A stretch of DNA of 64,000 bases from Sphaerotilus hippei (GTDB taxonomy: Bacteria > Pseudomonadota > Gammaproteobacteria > Burkholderiales > Burkholderiaceae_C), in contig NZ_QJJS01000004.1 in NCBI RefSeq assembly GCF_003201595.1, positions 1-64,000 of the forward strand, written 5' to 3'. This document shows, in pieces, positions 1 to 9,274 of this stretch. Both the position numbers and the translations under genes were made by a program. Position 1 is the stretch's first letter. Each line of letters starts with the position of its first letter. The notes under the pieces were generated by a model. That model was not told the origin of the DNA and ran no database searches. It saw nothing but the letters and a program-made list of their open reading frames with translations.

Positions 1-162
1 GCGGGCATCAGCGGGGCGATCCAGCACCTGGCGGGCATGAAGGACTCCAAGGTGATCGTGGCGATCAACAAGGACCCCGAGGCCCCGATCTTCTCCGTGG
101 CCGACTACGGCCTGGAGGCCGATCTGTTCTCCGCCGTGCCGGAACTGGTCGACCGGCTCTGA
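1..162 (+). CDS. etfA: Electron transfer flavoprotein alpha subunit, C-terminal end (partial)
   Basis: Only the last 53 residues are in the window; the gene begins upstream. The segment holds the ETF-alpha FAD-domain signature: the [10 protein letters not shown] stretch, then [14 protein letters not shown] and the closing [11 protein letters not shown] segment. EtfA with EtfB accepts electrons from acyl-CoA and related dehydrogenases and passes them to ETF-ubiquinone oxidoreductase. The reading frame closes with TGA at 160-162. Nothing about its operon can be seen, because the neighbour on the left is missing. The family call is very secure despite the truncation. Confidence 0.93.
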   Translation, partial: AGISGAIQHLAGMKDSKVIVAINKDPEAPIFSVADYGLEADLFSAVPELVDRL

Positions 163-233
163 CAGGGCGCCGGGGCAGCACGGCAGAATGCGGGCACCAC
201 GCACCGCACGGCGCCTCCAGCCGCCCCGCCCCC

Positions 234-935
234 ATGGACCGACCCATCCTGATCGTCGAGGACGAACCCAAGCTCGCCGCGCTGCTGGCCGACTACCTGC
301 GGGCGGCCGGGCATGCGAGCGTGACCGTCGATGACGGCCTGGCCGTGGGACCGGCCGTGCGCCGGCACGACCCCGCCCTGGTGCTGCTGGACCTGATGCT
401 GCCCGGCCAGGACGGCATGGCGGTGTGCCGCGAGCTGCGCGGCTTCAGCCGGGTGCCGATCATCATGCTGACCGCACGGGTCGACGAGGTCGACCGGCTG
501 CTGGGCCTGGAGCTGGGCGCGGACGACTACCTCTGCAAGCCCTACAGCCCGCGTGAGGTGGTGGCACGGGTCAAGGCCCAGCTGCGCCGGCTGAGCTGGG
601 CCCCGCCCGCCGCGGCCGGGCCCGGCACCGCCGCCGACCCCGGCGGCCTGACGATCGACGACAGCACGCTGCGGGCCAGCCTGGCGCGCCAGCCGCTGGA
701 CCTGACGCCGGCCGAGTTCCGCCTGCTGAAGGCGCTGGCCGCCCAGCCGGGGCGGGTGTTCGCGCGCGACCAGCTGCTCGACCAGCTGCACGACGACGGC
801 CGCGCGGTGACCGACCGGGCCGTGGACAGCCACATCCGCAACCTGCGCCGCAAGCTCGAGGCCGCCACCGGCGGCAGCGATCCGATCCGCTCGGTCTACG
901 GCGTCGGCTACGCCTGGGAGTGGCCCGCGGGCTGA
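234..935 (+). CDS. baeR: BaeR-like OmpR-family response regulator
   Basis: A 233-residue two-component regulator. The receiver domain (about 1-115) has the acidic pocket ED at 9-10, phosphoacceptor D53 in LLDLMLPG, T80, and K102 in the [14 protein letters not shown] segment that is characteristic of BaeR. A winged-helix OmpR DNA-binding domain follows a proline/glycine/alanine-rich linker (about 118-135). The family answers envelope stress and activates RND efflux genes. The kinase gene lies tail to tail on the opposite strand 29 bp away, so the pair is not co-transcribed in the usual way. The RND operon just beyond is the obvious regulon candidate. Confidence 0.88.
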   Translation: MDRPILIVEDEPKLAALLADYLRAAGHASVTVDDGLAVGPAVRRHDPALVLLDLMLPGQDGMAVCRELRGFSRVPIIMLTARVDEVDRLLGLELGADDYLCKPYSPREVVARVKAQLRRLSWAPPAAAGPGTAADPGGLTIDDSTLRASLARQPLDLTPAEFRLLKALAAQPGRVFARDQLLDQLHDDGRAVTDRAVDSHIRNLRRKLEAATGGSDPIRSVYGVGYAWEWPAG

Positions 936-964
936 GCCCGGCGGGCGGGCCGCGGCTCGCTCAC

Positions 965-2356
965 TCAGGCCGCGGGCAGCCGGATCGAGATCCACACGCC
1001 GCCCAGCGGCGAGGCCCGGGCGACGATCTCGCCGCCGTGGGCCAGCACGATGTTGCGGCAGATCGCCAGGCCCAGGCCGGCGCCCCCGGTGCTGCGGCTG
1101 CGCGAACCGTCGACCCGGAAGAAGCGCTCGAAGAGCTGCGGCAGCGTGTCGGCCGGCACGCCCGGCGCGGTGTCGTGCAGATCGACCTGCCAGCAGGCCC
1201 CGTCGGGCTGCACCTCGATGCGGATCCGCCCGGGGGCGTCGGTGTAGCGGCGGCTGTTCTCCAGCAGGTTGTCGAAGAGCTGCTGCAGGCGCCCCTCGTC
1301 GGCCGGCACGGTCAGCGGCCCCTCGGGGCACTGCAGCGTCAGCTCCAGGCCGCGCTGCTCGGTGCGATGGCGGTGGGCCTCGACCACCCGCCGCAGCAGC
1401 ACGCCCAGGTCCAGCGCCCCGAACCGGTAGCTCAGCGCCCCGGCGTCCGACAGGGCCAGCTCGTAGAGGTCATCGACCAGCTGGCCCAGCTGGCGCACCT
1501 CGGCCTGCAGCGAGCCGACCGCCGCACGGTCGAAGGGGCGGATGCCATCCTCCAGCGCCTCCAGCTCGCCACGCAGCACCGCCAGCGGCGTGCGCAGCTC
1601 GTGCGACACGTCGGCCATGAACTCGCGCCGCAGCGCCTCGTTGCGCTCGAGCGTGCGGGCCAGGTGGTTGAAGTCATGCGCCAGCTGGCCGACCTCGTCG
1701 GGGCTGTCGACGTCGACCCGGGTGTCGTGGTGGCCGGCGGCCAGGCGGTGGGTGGCCGCGGCGACCTGCCGCACCGGCGCGGCCAGCCGGCGCGAGGCCC
1801 ACCAGGCGATCAGCGCGGCCAGCGCCAGGGCCAGCGCGGCCGTGGCGATCGAGGCCTCGCGCTGGCCCTCCTGGAAGCGCCGCGCGCCGCCGTCGGCCAC
1901 GCTCTGGAACGGCGCCAGCACCAGCCAGCCCACCGTGCGGCCGTCGACCTGGATGGGCTGGCGCAGCATGCTCGCGTCCAGGTCGCGGTAGCCGGCCACC
2001 CACTGCTGCTGGGTGTCGAGCAGGCCCAGGCGCTGCACCGCACCGGTCAGGTCGGAGGTCAGCGGCATGCCCGGGCGCACCGGCGCGTTGGCCGGCAGCT
2101 CGTCGCCGACCACCGGGCGCAGCAGGCCGAACCAGGCGCGCGGCTCGTTGCGCAGGAATTCCCAGCTGCCGTGGCGCACATAGGCCCGGGCCAGCCGCGG
2201 GCCGACGAACTCCAGCCGCTCGGCCGCCACGTCGTTGAGGTAGCCGAGGAAGCCGCGCGTGAAGCTGCGGTGGGTCAGGCCGCCCACCACGCCGACCACC
2301 AGGACGGCGGTGGTCAGCACGGCGGCGAACAGGCGGGTGGAGATGCCGATCTTCAT
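965..2356 (-). CDS. baeS: BaeS-like sensor histidine kinase
   Basis: A 463-residue membrane kinase. It has a first transmembrane segment at about 8-27, a periplasmic sensor region of about 140 residues, a second transmembrane segment at about 167-187, a HAMP domain, a dimerisation/phosphoacceptor domain with H252 in DVSHELRTP, and an HATPase domain with N, G1 and G2 boxes (LLENSRRY, STGGAGLGLAI). I chose the ATG at 2354-2356 because the peptide MKIGISTRLF starts directly before the first membrane segment. The longer open frame upstream has no signal and would overlap the divergent efflux gene. It is the likely partner of the convergent BaeR-like regulator and lies divergent from the RND efflux operon. 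Confidence 0.87.
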   Translation of the reverse strand: MKIGISTRLFAAVLTTAVLVVGVVGGLTHRSFTRGFLGYLNDVAAERLEFVGPRLARAYVRHGSWEFLRNEPRAWFGLLRPVVGDELPANAPVRPGMPLTSDLTGAVQRLGLLDTQQQWVAGYRDLDASMLRQPIQVDGRTVGWLVLAPFQSVADGGARRFQEGQREASIATAALALALAALIAWWASRRLAAPVRQVAAATHRLAAGHHDTRVDVDSPDEVGQLAHDFNHLARTLERNEALRREFMADVSHELRTPLAVLRGELEALEDGIRPFDRAAVGSLQAEVRQLGQLVDDLYELALSDAGALSYRFGALDLGVLLRRVVEAHRHRTEQRGLELTLQCPEGPLTVPADEGRLQQLFDNLLENSRRYTDAPGRIRIEVQPDGACWQVDLHDTAPGVPADTLPQLFERFFRVDGSRSRSTGGAGLGLAICRNIVLAHGGEIVARASPLGGVWISIRLPAA

Positions 2357-2378
2357 GGAAGCGCATTGGGTCAGCAAA

Positions 2379-2412
2379 GCCGGCGCCCGGCAAGCCCTCG
2401 CCAGGCGCCGGC
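2379..2412. promoter_or_regulatory. 9-bp perfect inverted repeat in the baeS / RND operon intergenic region
   Basis: Arms GCCGGCGCC (2379-2387) and GGCGCCGGC (2404-2412) are exact reverse complements, separated by 16 bases. The element lies 23 bases upstream of the kinase start and 66 bases upstream of the efflux adaptor start. It could be an operator or a hairpin in the kinase leader. High GC makes chance stems more likely, so the function is uncertain. Confidence 0.35.
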
Positions 2413-2477
2413 GGGTCTTCAATTTCCCTGCACATTTGGCCCCCAGCATCCGCTCATTCCAGATGGAGCTTGCCGCG

Positions 2478-3710
2478 ATGCCCGAGATGAACACCCCCCG
2501 AATCCCCCCCGTGCAGCGGCCCCGGCTGCATACGCTGGCCCTGCTGACGCTGGGCGCCGGTCTGGCCCTGGGCCTGGGCGCCTGCAGCGAGGGCCAGGCA
2601 CAAGCCCAGGCCGGCAAGAACGCCGGCGCCCCGCCGGCGGCGGTCGAGGTCGGCGTGGTCACGCTGGCGACCCAGCCGCTGACGCTGCGCACCGAGCTGG
2701 CCGGCCGCACGGTGGCGATGCAGTCGGCCGAGATCCGGCCGCAGGTCAGCGGCATCCTGCGCCAGCGCCTCTACACCGAAGGCTCGATGGTCAAGGCCGG
2801 CCAGGCGCTCTACCAGATCGACGACGCCAGCTACCGCACCGAGCTGGCCAGCGCCCAGGCGGGCGTGGCCCGCGCCGAGGCCACGCTGCAGGCCGCCCAG
2901 CTCAAGGCGCGTCGCCAGGACGAGCTGCTGGCCGCCGACGCCGGCACCCGCCAGGACGCCGAGGACGCCCGCGCCAGCCTGGCCCAGGCCCAGGCCGACC
3001 TGAAGACCGCGCAGGCCACGCTGGCCACCGCCAGCCTGAACCTGCAGCGCACCCGCATCATCGCCCCGATCAGCGGGCGCATCGACACCTCCGGCGTCAG
3101 CACCGGCGCGCTGGTCACGGCCAGCCAGACCACCGCGCTGACGACCGTGCAGCAGCTCGACCCGATCTGGGTCGACGTGCCGCAGAGCAGCGTCGAGATG
3201 CTCAAGCTGCGCCGCCAGCTCGCCAGCGGCACGCTCGACAACGGCACGCTGACCATGCGCCTGGTGCTCGAGGACGGCTCGGACTACCCGCACCCCGGCC
3301 GGCTCGAGGTCAGCGGCGTGAGCGTCAACACCACCACCGGGGCGGTCAACCTGCGCGCCCGGGTGCCCAACCCCGAGGGCCTGCTGCTGCCGGGCATGTA
3401 TGTGCGGGCGGTGCTGGACCAGGGCCAGGACCGGGCCGCGCTGCTCGTGCCGCAGGCCGGCATCCGCCGCAACACCCGCGGCGAGGCCACCGCGCTGGTG
3501 GTCGGCCAGGACAGCAAGGTCGAGCAGCGGGCCGTCACCGTGGCCGAATCCGTCGCCGGCCAGTGGCGCGTCACGCAGGGCCTGCAGGCCGGTGAACGGC
3601 TGATCGTCGAAGGCTCGGGCAAGGTGCGCCCGGGCCAGATCGTGCATGCGGTGGCCCTGTCGGCCAGCGCCCCGGCCGCCGCGGCCTCGGCCACGGTGGC
3701 CAGCCGCTGA
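2478..3710 (+). CDS. RND efflux periplasmic adaptor (membrane fusion protein, AcrA/MexA type)
   Basis: A 410-residue lipoprotein adaptor. The N-terminus carries a signal peptide ending in a lipobox (LGLGAC, C36), so it should be anchored in the inner membrane. Next come the first half of the lipoyl domain, an alpha-helical hairpin rich in Ala/Gln heptads (about 120-180), the second lipoyl half (RTRIIAPISGRI), a beta-barrel, and a membrane-proximal domain. The ATG at 2478 is preceded by GGAG; an ATG three codons later is an alternative. It joins the inner-membrane pump to the outer-membrane channel. It is the first gene of a three-gene operon with the pump 14 bp downstream. Confidence 0.92.
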   Translation: MPEMNTPRIPPVQRPRLHTLALLTLGAGLALGLGACSEGQAQAQAGKNAGAPPAAVEVGVVTLATQPLTLRTELAGRTVAMQSAEIRPQVSGILRQRLYTEGSMVKAGQALYQIDDASYRTELASAQAGVARAEATLQAAQLKARRQDELLAADAGTRQDAEDARASLAQAQADLKTAQATLATASLNLQRTRIIAPISGRIDTSGVSTGALVTASQTTALTTVQQLDPIWVDVPQSSVEMLKLRRQLASGTLDNGTLTMRLVLEDGSDYPHPGRLEVSGVSVNTTTGAVNLRARVPNPEGLLLPGMYVRAVLDQGQDRAALLVPQAGIRRNTRGEATALVVGQDSKVEQRAVTVAESVAGQWRVTQGLQAGERLIVEGSGKVRPGQIVHAVALSASAPAAAASATVASR

Positions 3711-3724
3711 ACCGGGAGCACGAC

Positions 3725-6700
3725 ATGGCCAAGTGGTTCATCGACCGACCCATCTTCGCGTGGGTCATCGCCATCGTGATCATGCTCGCCGGCGCGCTGT
3801 CTATCCTGCAGCTGCCGCTGGAGCAGTACCCCGACATCGCCCCGACCCGCATCAGCGTCAGCGCCACCTACACCGGCGCCTCGGCGCAGACGGTGGAGGA
3901 CTCGGTCACCCAGGTGATCGAGCAGAAGATGAAGGGGCTGGACGGGCTGCTGAGCATGTCGAGTTCGTCGAGCTCGTCGGGCTCGGCCAGCGTCTCGCTG
4001 AGCTTCGTCGCCGGCACCAATGCCGACGTGGCGCAGATGCAGGTGCAGAACAAGGTGCAGCAGGCGCTGACCCAGCTGCCGCAGGCGGTGCAGAACCAGG
4101 GCGTGACGGTCAACAAGTCGGGCACCGACTTCCTGCTGATCGCCAACCTGACCTCCGACGATGCCAGCGTGACGGCCGCCGACATCGGCGACTACATCAG
4201 CACCAGCCTGGTCGACCAGATCAGCCGCATCGACGGCGTGGGCGACGTGACCACGCTCGGCTCGAGCTACGCGATGCGCATCTGGCTCGACCCGAAGCAG
4301 CTGCGCAAGTACGCGCTGATGCCCTCGGACATCAGCAGCGCGCTGACCGCGCAGAACACCCAGGTCTCGGCCGGCCAGCTCGGCGCGCTGCCCGCGACCA
4401 GCGACCAGCAGCTCAACGCCACCATCACCGCCCGCAGCAAGCTGCGCACGGTCGAGGAGTTCCGTGCCGTCGTGGTCAAGTCGGCGACCGACGGCGCCAT
4501 CGTGCGCCTGGCCGACGTGGCCCGCATCGAGCTGGGCAGCGAGAGCTACACCTTCCAGTCGCGCTACAACGGCCGGCCCTCGGCGGGCATGGGCGTCAAG
4601 CTGGCCTCGGGCGCCAACGCGCTGGCGGTGTCGGCGGCGGTCAAGGCCAAGCTCGAGCAGCTCGCGCCCTTCTTCCCCAGCCAGATGAAGGCCGAGATCG
4701 GCTACGACACCACGCCCTTCGTGCGCATCTCGGTCAAGGAGGTGGTGATCACGCTGGCCGAGGCCATGGTGCTGGTGGTGCTGATCATGGGCGTGTTCAT
4801 GCAGAACCTGCGGGCCACGCTGATCCCGGCCATCGCGGTGCCGGTGGTGCTGCTGGGCACCTTCGGCGTGCTGGCGGCCTTCGGCTACTCGATCAACACG
4901 CTGACGCTGTTCGGCATGGTGCTGGCCATCGGCCTGCTGGTGGACGACGCCATCGTGGTGGTGGAGAACGTCGAGCGCCTGATGACCGAAGAAGGCCTGT
5001 CGCCACGCGAGGCCACGCGCCGCAGCATGGGCGAGATCACCGGCGCGCTGGTGGGCATCTCGCTGGTGCTGTCGGCGGTGTTCATCCCGATGGCCTTCTT
5101 CGGCGGCTCCACCGGCGTGATCTACCGCCAGTTCTCGATCACCATCGTCTCGGCCATGGCCCTGAGCGTGCTGGTGGCGCTGACGCTGACCCCGGCGCTG
5201 TGCGCCTCGCTGCTGCGGGCCGGTGAGGCCGGCGGCCACCCGGGCGAGGGCGCCCCGCGCGGGCTGGCCGGTCGCTTCTTCGCCGCCTTCAACCGCGGCT
5301 TCGAGCGCAGCAGCGGCGGCTACCAGGGCCTGGTGGGGCGCACGCTGCAGCGCGGCGGACGCATGGTGCTGATCTACGCCGTGCTGCTGGGCGGCCTGGC
5401 CTACGGCTTCACGCGCCTGCCCACCGCCTTCCTGCCCGACGAGGACCAGGGCCTGCTGATGGCGATGGTGCAGCTGCCCGCCGGCGCCACCGACACCCGC
5501 ACGAGCGCGGCGCTGCAGCAGGTCGGGGCCTACCTGGCGCGGCAGCCCGAGGTGGCGGGCTACATCTCGCTGCGGGGCATGAGCGGCGACCAGGCCTCGG
5601 GCAACCTGTTCATCCGGCTGAAGGACTGGAGCGTGCGCACCGGCGACGGCCAGGGCGCCGCCGCGCTGGCCGGGCGTTTCACCCGCGAGCTGTCGGGCGT
5701 GCGGGATGCCCGCGTGTTCGTGATGCTGCCCCCGGCCGTGCGCGGCCTGGGCAGCAACGCCGGCTACACGCTGCAGCTGCAGGACCTGGCCGGCCTGGGC
5801 CACGAGGCGCTGGCCGCCGCGCGGGACCAGTTCATCGCCGAGGCCAGCAAGGACACGCGCCTGACCGGCACCCGGGCCAGCGGCCTGGCCGACACCGCCC
5901 AGCTGCAGGTCACGATCGACGACCGCAAGGCCTCGGCGCTCGGCCTGGCCACCAGCGACATCAACAGCACGCTGTCGACGGCGCTGGGCGGCAGCTACGT
6001 CAACGACTTCATCAACAAGTCGCGCGTCAAGAAGGTCTACGTGCAGGGCGACGCCGACTACCGCATGCAGCCCCAGGACATCCTGGCCTGGCATGTGCGC
6101 AACGCCAGCGGCGAGATGGTGCCGTTCAGCGCCTTCGCCACGGTCTCCTGGGCGAGCGGGCCGGCCAAGCTGGAGCGCTACAACGGCATGTCCTCGTTCG
6201 AGATCGTCGGCTCGCCGGCCGAGGGCATCAGCTCGGGTGACGCGATGAGCGCGGTCGAGCAGATCATCACGCGCCTGCCCAAGGGCATCGGCTACGAGTG
6301 GTCGGGCCAGTCCTACCAGGAGCGGCTGTCGGGATCGCAGGCGCCGGCGCTCTACGCCCTGTCGGTGCTGTTCGTCTTCCTGTGCCTGGCGGCCCTCTAC
6401 GAGAGCTGGTCGGTGCCGTTCTCGGTGATGCTGGTGGTGCCGCTGGGCATCATCGGCGCGGTGCTCGCCACCTGGATGACCGGGCTGTCCAACGACGTCT
6501 ACTTCCAGATCGGCCTGCTCACCACCGTCGGCCTGTCGGCCAAGAACGCGATCCTGATCGTCGAGTTCGCGCAGCAGCTCCAGCAGCAGGGCCGCAGCCT
6601 GGTCGACGCGACGCTGCAGGCGGTCAAGCTGCGGCTGCGCCCGATCCTGATGACCTCGCTGGCCTTCATGTTCGGCGTGCTGCCGCTCGCGCTGTCGAGC

Positions 6701-6856
6701 GGGGCCGGCTCGGGCAGCCGGCGCGCGATCGGCACCGGCGTGCTGGGCGGCATGTTCACCGCCACCGTGCTCGGCCTGCTGTTCGTGCCGGTGTTCTACG
6801 TGCTGGTGCGCGGCCGCTTCGGCCGCGGCACCTCCCCTTCCTCCACCGCGGAGTGA
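3725..6856 (+). CDS. RND multidrug efflux pump, inner-membrane transporter (AcrB/MexB type)
   Basis: A 1043-residue HAE1-family proton antiporter. It starts with the typical MAKWFIDRPIFAWVIA and has 12 predicted membrane helices with two large periplasmic loops. The proton-relay residues D407 and D408 (LLVDDAIVVVENVER) and K940 (GLSAKNAILIVEFAQQ) fall at the same numbers as in E. coli AcrB. All motifs are intact, so an active drug/solvent exporter is expected. It sits between its adaptor and its outer-membrane factor. The BaeSR-like genes next door suggest induction by envelope stress or toxic aromatics, which is inference. Confidence 0.95.
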   Translation: MAKWFIDRPIFAWVIAIVIMLAGALSILQLPLEQYPDIAPTRISVSATYTGASAQTVEDSVTQVIEQKMKGLDGLLSMSSSSSSSGSASVSLSFVAGTNADVAQMQVQNKVQQALTQLPQAVQNQGVTVNKSGTDFLLIANLTSDDASVTAADIGDYISTSLVDQISRIDGVGDVTTLGSSYAMRIWLDPKQLRKYALMPSDISSALTAQNTQVSAGQLGALPATSDQQLNATITARSKLRTVEEFRAVVVKSATDGAIVRLADVARIELGSESYTFQSRYNGRPSAGMGVKLASGANALAVSAAVKAKLEQLAPFFPSQMKAEIGYDTTPFVRISVKEVVITLAEAMVLVVLIMGVFMQNLRATLIPAIAVPVVLLGTFGVLAAFGYSINTLTLFGMVLAIGLLVDDAIVVVENVERLMTEEGLSPREATRRSMGEITGALVGISLVLSAVFIPMAFFGGSTGVIYRQFSITIVSAMALSVLVALTLTPALCASLLRAGEAGGHPGEGAPRGLAGRFFAAFNRGFERSSGGYQGLVGRTLQRGGRMVLIYAVLLGGLAYGFTRLPTAFLPDEDQGLLMAMVQLPAGATDTRTSAALQQVGAYLARQPEVAGYISLRGMSGDQASGNLFIRLKDWSVRTGDGQGAAALAGRFTRELSGVRDARVFVMLPPAVRGLGSNAGYTLQLQDLAGLGHEALAAARDQFIAEASKDTRLTGTRASGLADTAQLQVTIDDRKASALGLATSDINSTLSTALGGSYVNDFINKSRVKKVYVQGDADYRMQPQDILAWHVRNASGEMVPFSAFATVSWASGPAKLERYNGMSSFEIVGSPAEGISSGDAMSAVEQIITRLPKGIGYEWSGQSYQERLSGSQAPALYALSVLFVFLCLAALYESWSVPFSVMLVVPLGIIGAVLATWMTGLSNDVYFQIGLLTTVGLSAKNAILIVEFAQQLQQQGRSLVDATLQAVKLRLRPILMTSLAFMFGVLPLALSSGAGSGSRRAIGTGVLGGMFTATVLGLLFVPVFYVLVRGRFGRGTSPSSTAE

Positions 6857-6861
6857 ACAAG

Positions 6862-8295
6862 ATGCGACTGAATCTCTCCCCGATGACCGTGGCCACGCTG
6901 CTGGCCCTGGCCCTGCTCGGCGGCTGTGCCAGCCTGGGCGGCCCGGCCGCCGGCGACGGCACGCCGGCGGCCACTGCGGTCGTGCCCGCCACGCTGGCCG
7001 CCCCGGCCGTCAGCGGCGGGGCGGCCCTGCCGGGCGACGGCGCCGCGCTGGACTGGCGTCCGCTGGTCCGCGACGACCGCCTGGTGCGGCTGATCGACCA
7101 GGCCCTGGTGAACAACCGGGACCTGCGCCTGGCCACGCTGGCCATCGACGCGGCCCGGGCCCAGTACCGCATCACCGACGCCAACCGGCTGCCCACCGTC
7201 AACGCCAGCGTGGCCGGCAGTGCCAGCCGCAGCGCGGCCGACCTGTCCGGCGGCACGGCCAGCACCTCGCGCCAGGTCAGCGTCTCGCTGGGCATGGCCG
7301 CCTGGGAGCTGGACCTGTGGGGCCGCCTGGCCAGCCTGAAGGACTCGGCGCTGTCCACCTACCTGGCCACCGGGCAGACACGCGCCAGCGTGCAGGCCAG
7401 CCTGGTGACCGAGGTGGCCCAGGCCTGGCTGACGCTGGCCGCCGACCGCCAGCGGGAGCTGCTCGCGCGCCAGACGCTCGAGACCCGCCAGCGCAGCCTC
7501 GAGCTGACGCAGCGGCGCCAGGCGCTGGGCGTGGCCACCGCGCTCGACCTGGCCAGCGCCCAGGCCAGCGCCGAGACCGCCCGCGGCGACCTCGCCAGCG
7601 CGGCCGCCCAGGTCGTGCAGGACCACAACGCGCTGCGCCTGCTGCTCGGGGCCGAGCCCGACGCGGCGCTGCTGCCGGGCGCCGACGGCCGCGAGGCCGA
7701 TCAGGCCGCCACCTTGCTGACGGTGCCGGCCGATCTGCCCTCGAGCGTGCTGCTGCGCCGCCCGGACGTGCGCTCGGCCGAGCTGACCCTGCAGGCCGCA
7801 CGGGCCGACGTCGAGGCCGCCCGCGCGGCGCTGTTCCCGACGCTGACGCTGACGGCCTCCGCCGGCACGGCCAGCAACGCGCTGACCGGCCTGTTCGCCG
7901 CCGGCAACGGCATCTGGAGCCTGGCGCCGACGCTGAAGCTGCCGATCCTCGACGGCGGCGCGAGCCGCTCGGCGCTGGAGATCGCCCGCATCGGCGAGCA
8001 GCAGCAGCGGGCCACCTACGACAAGGCCATCCAGACCGCCTTCAGGGAAGTGGCCGATGCACTGGCGGTGCGGGCCAGCCTGGCCGAGCGCCTGGACGCG
8101 CAGCAGCGCCTGGTCGACGCCTACGCCCGCAGCCTCGAGCTGGTCACGCGGCGCCAGCAGGCCGGCGCCGAGAGCACGCTGGCGGTGCTGGACGCGCAGC
8201 GCTCGCTCTACAGCGCGCAGCAGGCGCTGATCACGCTGCGCCTGACCGAGCAGGCCAACCGGCTGACGCTGTTCAAGGTGCTGGGCGGCACCTGA
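6862..8295 (+). CDS. Outer-membrane efflux channel lipoprotein (NodT/OprM family)
   Basis: A 477-residue outer-membrane factor. The signal peptide ends in a lipobox (LLGGCAS, C22), giving an N-terminally acylated OprM-like channel. Two repeats of the OEP domain follow, each with long Ala/Gln/Arg-rich helices and the LDLASAQ and LDAQRSLYSAQQAL segments typical of NodT proteins. The start ATG is 5 bases after the pump stop, so translation is probably coupled. It completes the tripartite efflux system and ends the operon. The next gene is convergent. Confidence 0.93.
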   Translation: MRLNLSPMTVATLLALALLGGCASLGGPAAGDGTPAATAVVPATLAAPAVSGGAALPGDGAALDWRPLVRDDRLVRLIDQALVNNRDLRLATLAIDAARAQYRITDANRLPTVNASVAGSASRSAADLSGGTASTSRQVSVSLGMAAWELDLWGRLASLKDSALSTYLATGQTRASVQASLVTEVAQAWLTLAADRQRELLARQTLETRQRSLELTQRRQALGVATALDLASAQASAETARGDLASAAAQVVQDHNALRLLLGAEPDAALLPGADGREADQAATLLTVPADLPSSVLLRRPDVRSAELTLQAARADVEAARAALFPTLTLTASAGTASNALTGLFAAGNGIWSLAPTLKLPILDGGASRSALEIARIGEQQQRATYDKAIQTAFREVADALAVRASLAERLDAQQRLVDAYARSLELVTRRQQAGAESTLAVLDAQRSLYSAQQALITLRLTEQANRLTLFKVLGGT

Positions 8296-8317
8296 GTGCC
8301 CTGAAGCGGCGGCGCGC

Positions 8318-9199
8318 TCATCGCGGGCCGGGCGTGGCCGCCGGCCGGGTCACCACGGCCACGCCGGTCAGCACCAGCGCCCCGGCCAGCAGCAGCCGGG
8401 CCGTCAAGGCCTCGCCCAGCAGCAGCACCCCGCCGGCGGCGGCCAGCACCGGCACGCTCAGCTGCAGCGTGGCCGCCTGGGTCGCGGCCAGCCGCGGCAG
8501 GATCGAATACCACAGCGCATAACCGGCGGCCGAGGCCAGCGCGCCCGAAGCCAGCGCGTACAGCGTGCCCGGCAGGTCCAGCGACCGCAGCGGCCAGGTC
8601 AGCACGCTGCAGGCCAGGGCCGGCACGCACGCGAGGCGGAAATTGACCGCCGTGCTGGCCAGGGCATCGGTCGAGCCACGACCGCGCAGGGAGTACACGC
8701 CCCAGGCCACGCCGGCCACCGCCATCAGCGCGGCCGAGCCCGGTGGCGGCGCGGCCACCCCTGGCAGCAGCAGCCACAGCAGCCCGCCGAGCGCCAGCGC
8801 CAGCGCCATGCCGGCGAGCGGCCGGGGGCCGGCGCGTTCACCACGGACCAGCCCGATGCCCACCATGGTCACCTGCACCGCGCCGAACAGCAGCAGCGCC
8901 CCGGTGGCGGCGGTCAGCCCCTGATAGGCCAGCGAGAAGGCACCGGCATACAGCCACAGCGCCAGGGCCGACGGCCAGTGGCCGCGCAGCGGCACGGGCA
9001 CGGGCACGGCCGCCCGGCGCCGCATCAGCCAGGCCAGCAGCAGCGCCCCGGACACCAGACGGATCGTGGTGAAGCTGAACGGGTCGATGCCCGTCTGGCG
9101 CAGCGCCAGGCGACACAGCAGCGAATTGCCGGCGAAGGCGACCATGGCCAGCGCCATGCCCGCGGGCAGCGGCAGACCGGATCGGCGGGGCTCGGACAT
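8318..9199 (-). CDS. EamA/DMT-superfamily membrane transporter
   Basis: A 293-residue protein with about ten hydrophobic helices arranged as two EamA repeats of five, typical of drug/metabolite transporters that export amino acids or other metabolites. The start ATG (9197-9199) is preceded by GAGGAG at good distance; upstream in-frame starts lack this. It lies 75 bases downstream of the tetR gene on the same strand, so it may be the last gene of the catabolic operon or an independent exporter. The substrate cannot be read from the sequence. Confidence 0.82.
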   Translation of the reverse strand: MSEPRRSGLPLPAGMALAMVAFAGNSLLCRLALRQTGIDPFSFTTIRLVSGALLLAWLMRRRAAVPVPVPLRGHWPSALALWLYAGAFSLAYQGLTAATGALLLFGAVQVTMVGIGLVRGERAGPRPLAGMALALALGGLLWLLLPGVAAPPPGSAALMAVAGVAWGVYSLRGRGSTDALASTAVNFRLACVPALACSVLTWPLRSLDLPGTLYALASGALASAAGYALWYSILPRLAATQAATLQLSVPVLAAAGGVLLLGEALTARLLLAGALVLTGVAVVTRPAATPGPR

Positions 9200-9274
9200 C
9201 GCGGCTCCTCGTGCAGCGGGCATCAGGACGGGCCGGCATCGCCGGCGGCAGGACCGGACCCCTGCGCCCGGTGC

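Noticed and set aside
936..964. Terminator between the convergent baeR and baeS genes
   Set aside because: GC-rich complementary stretches exist around 922-951, but the stem overlaps the baeR stop region, has a long loop and no T-run, so it cannot be told from chance pairing at this GC content.
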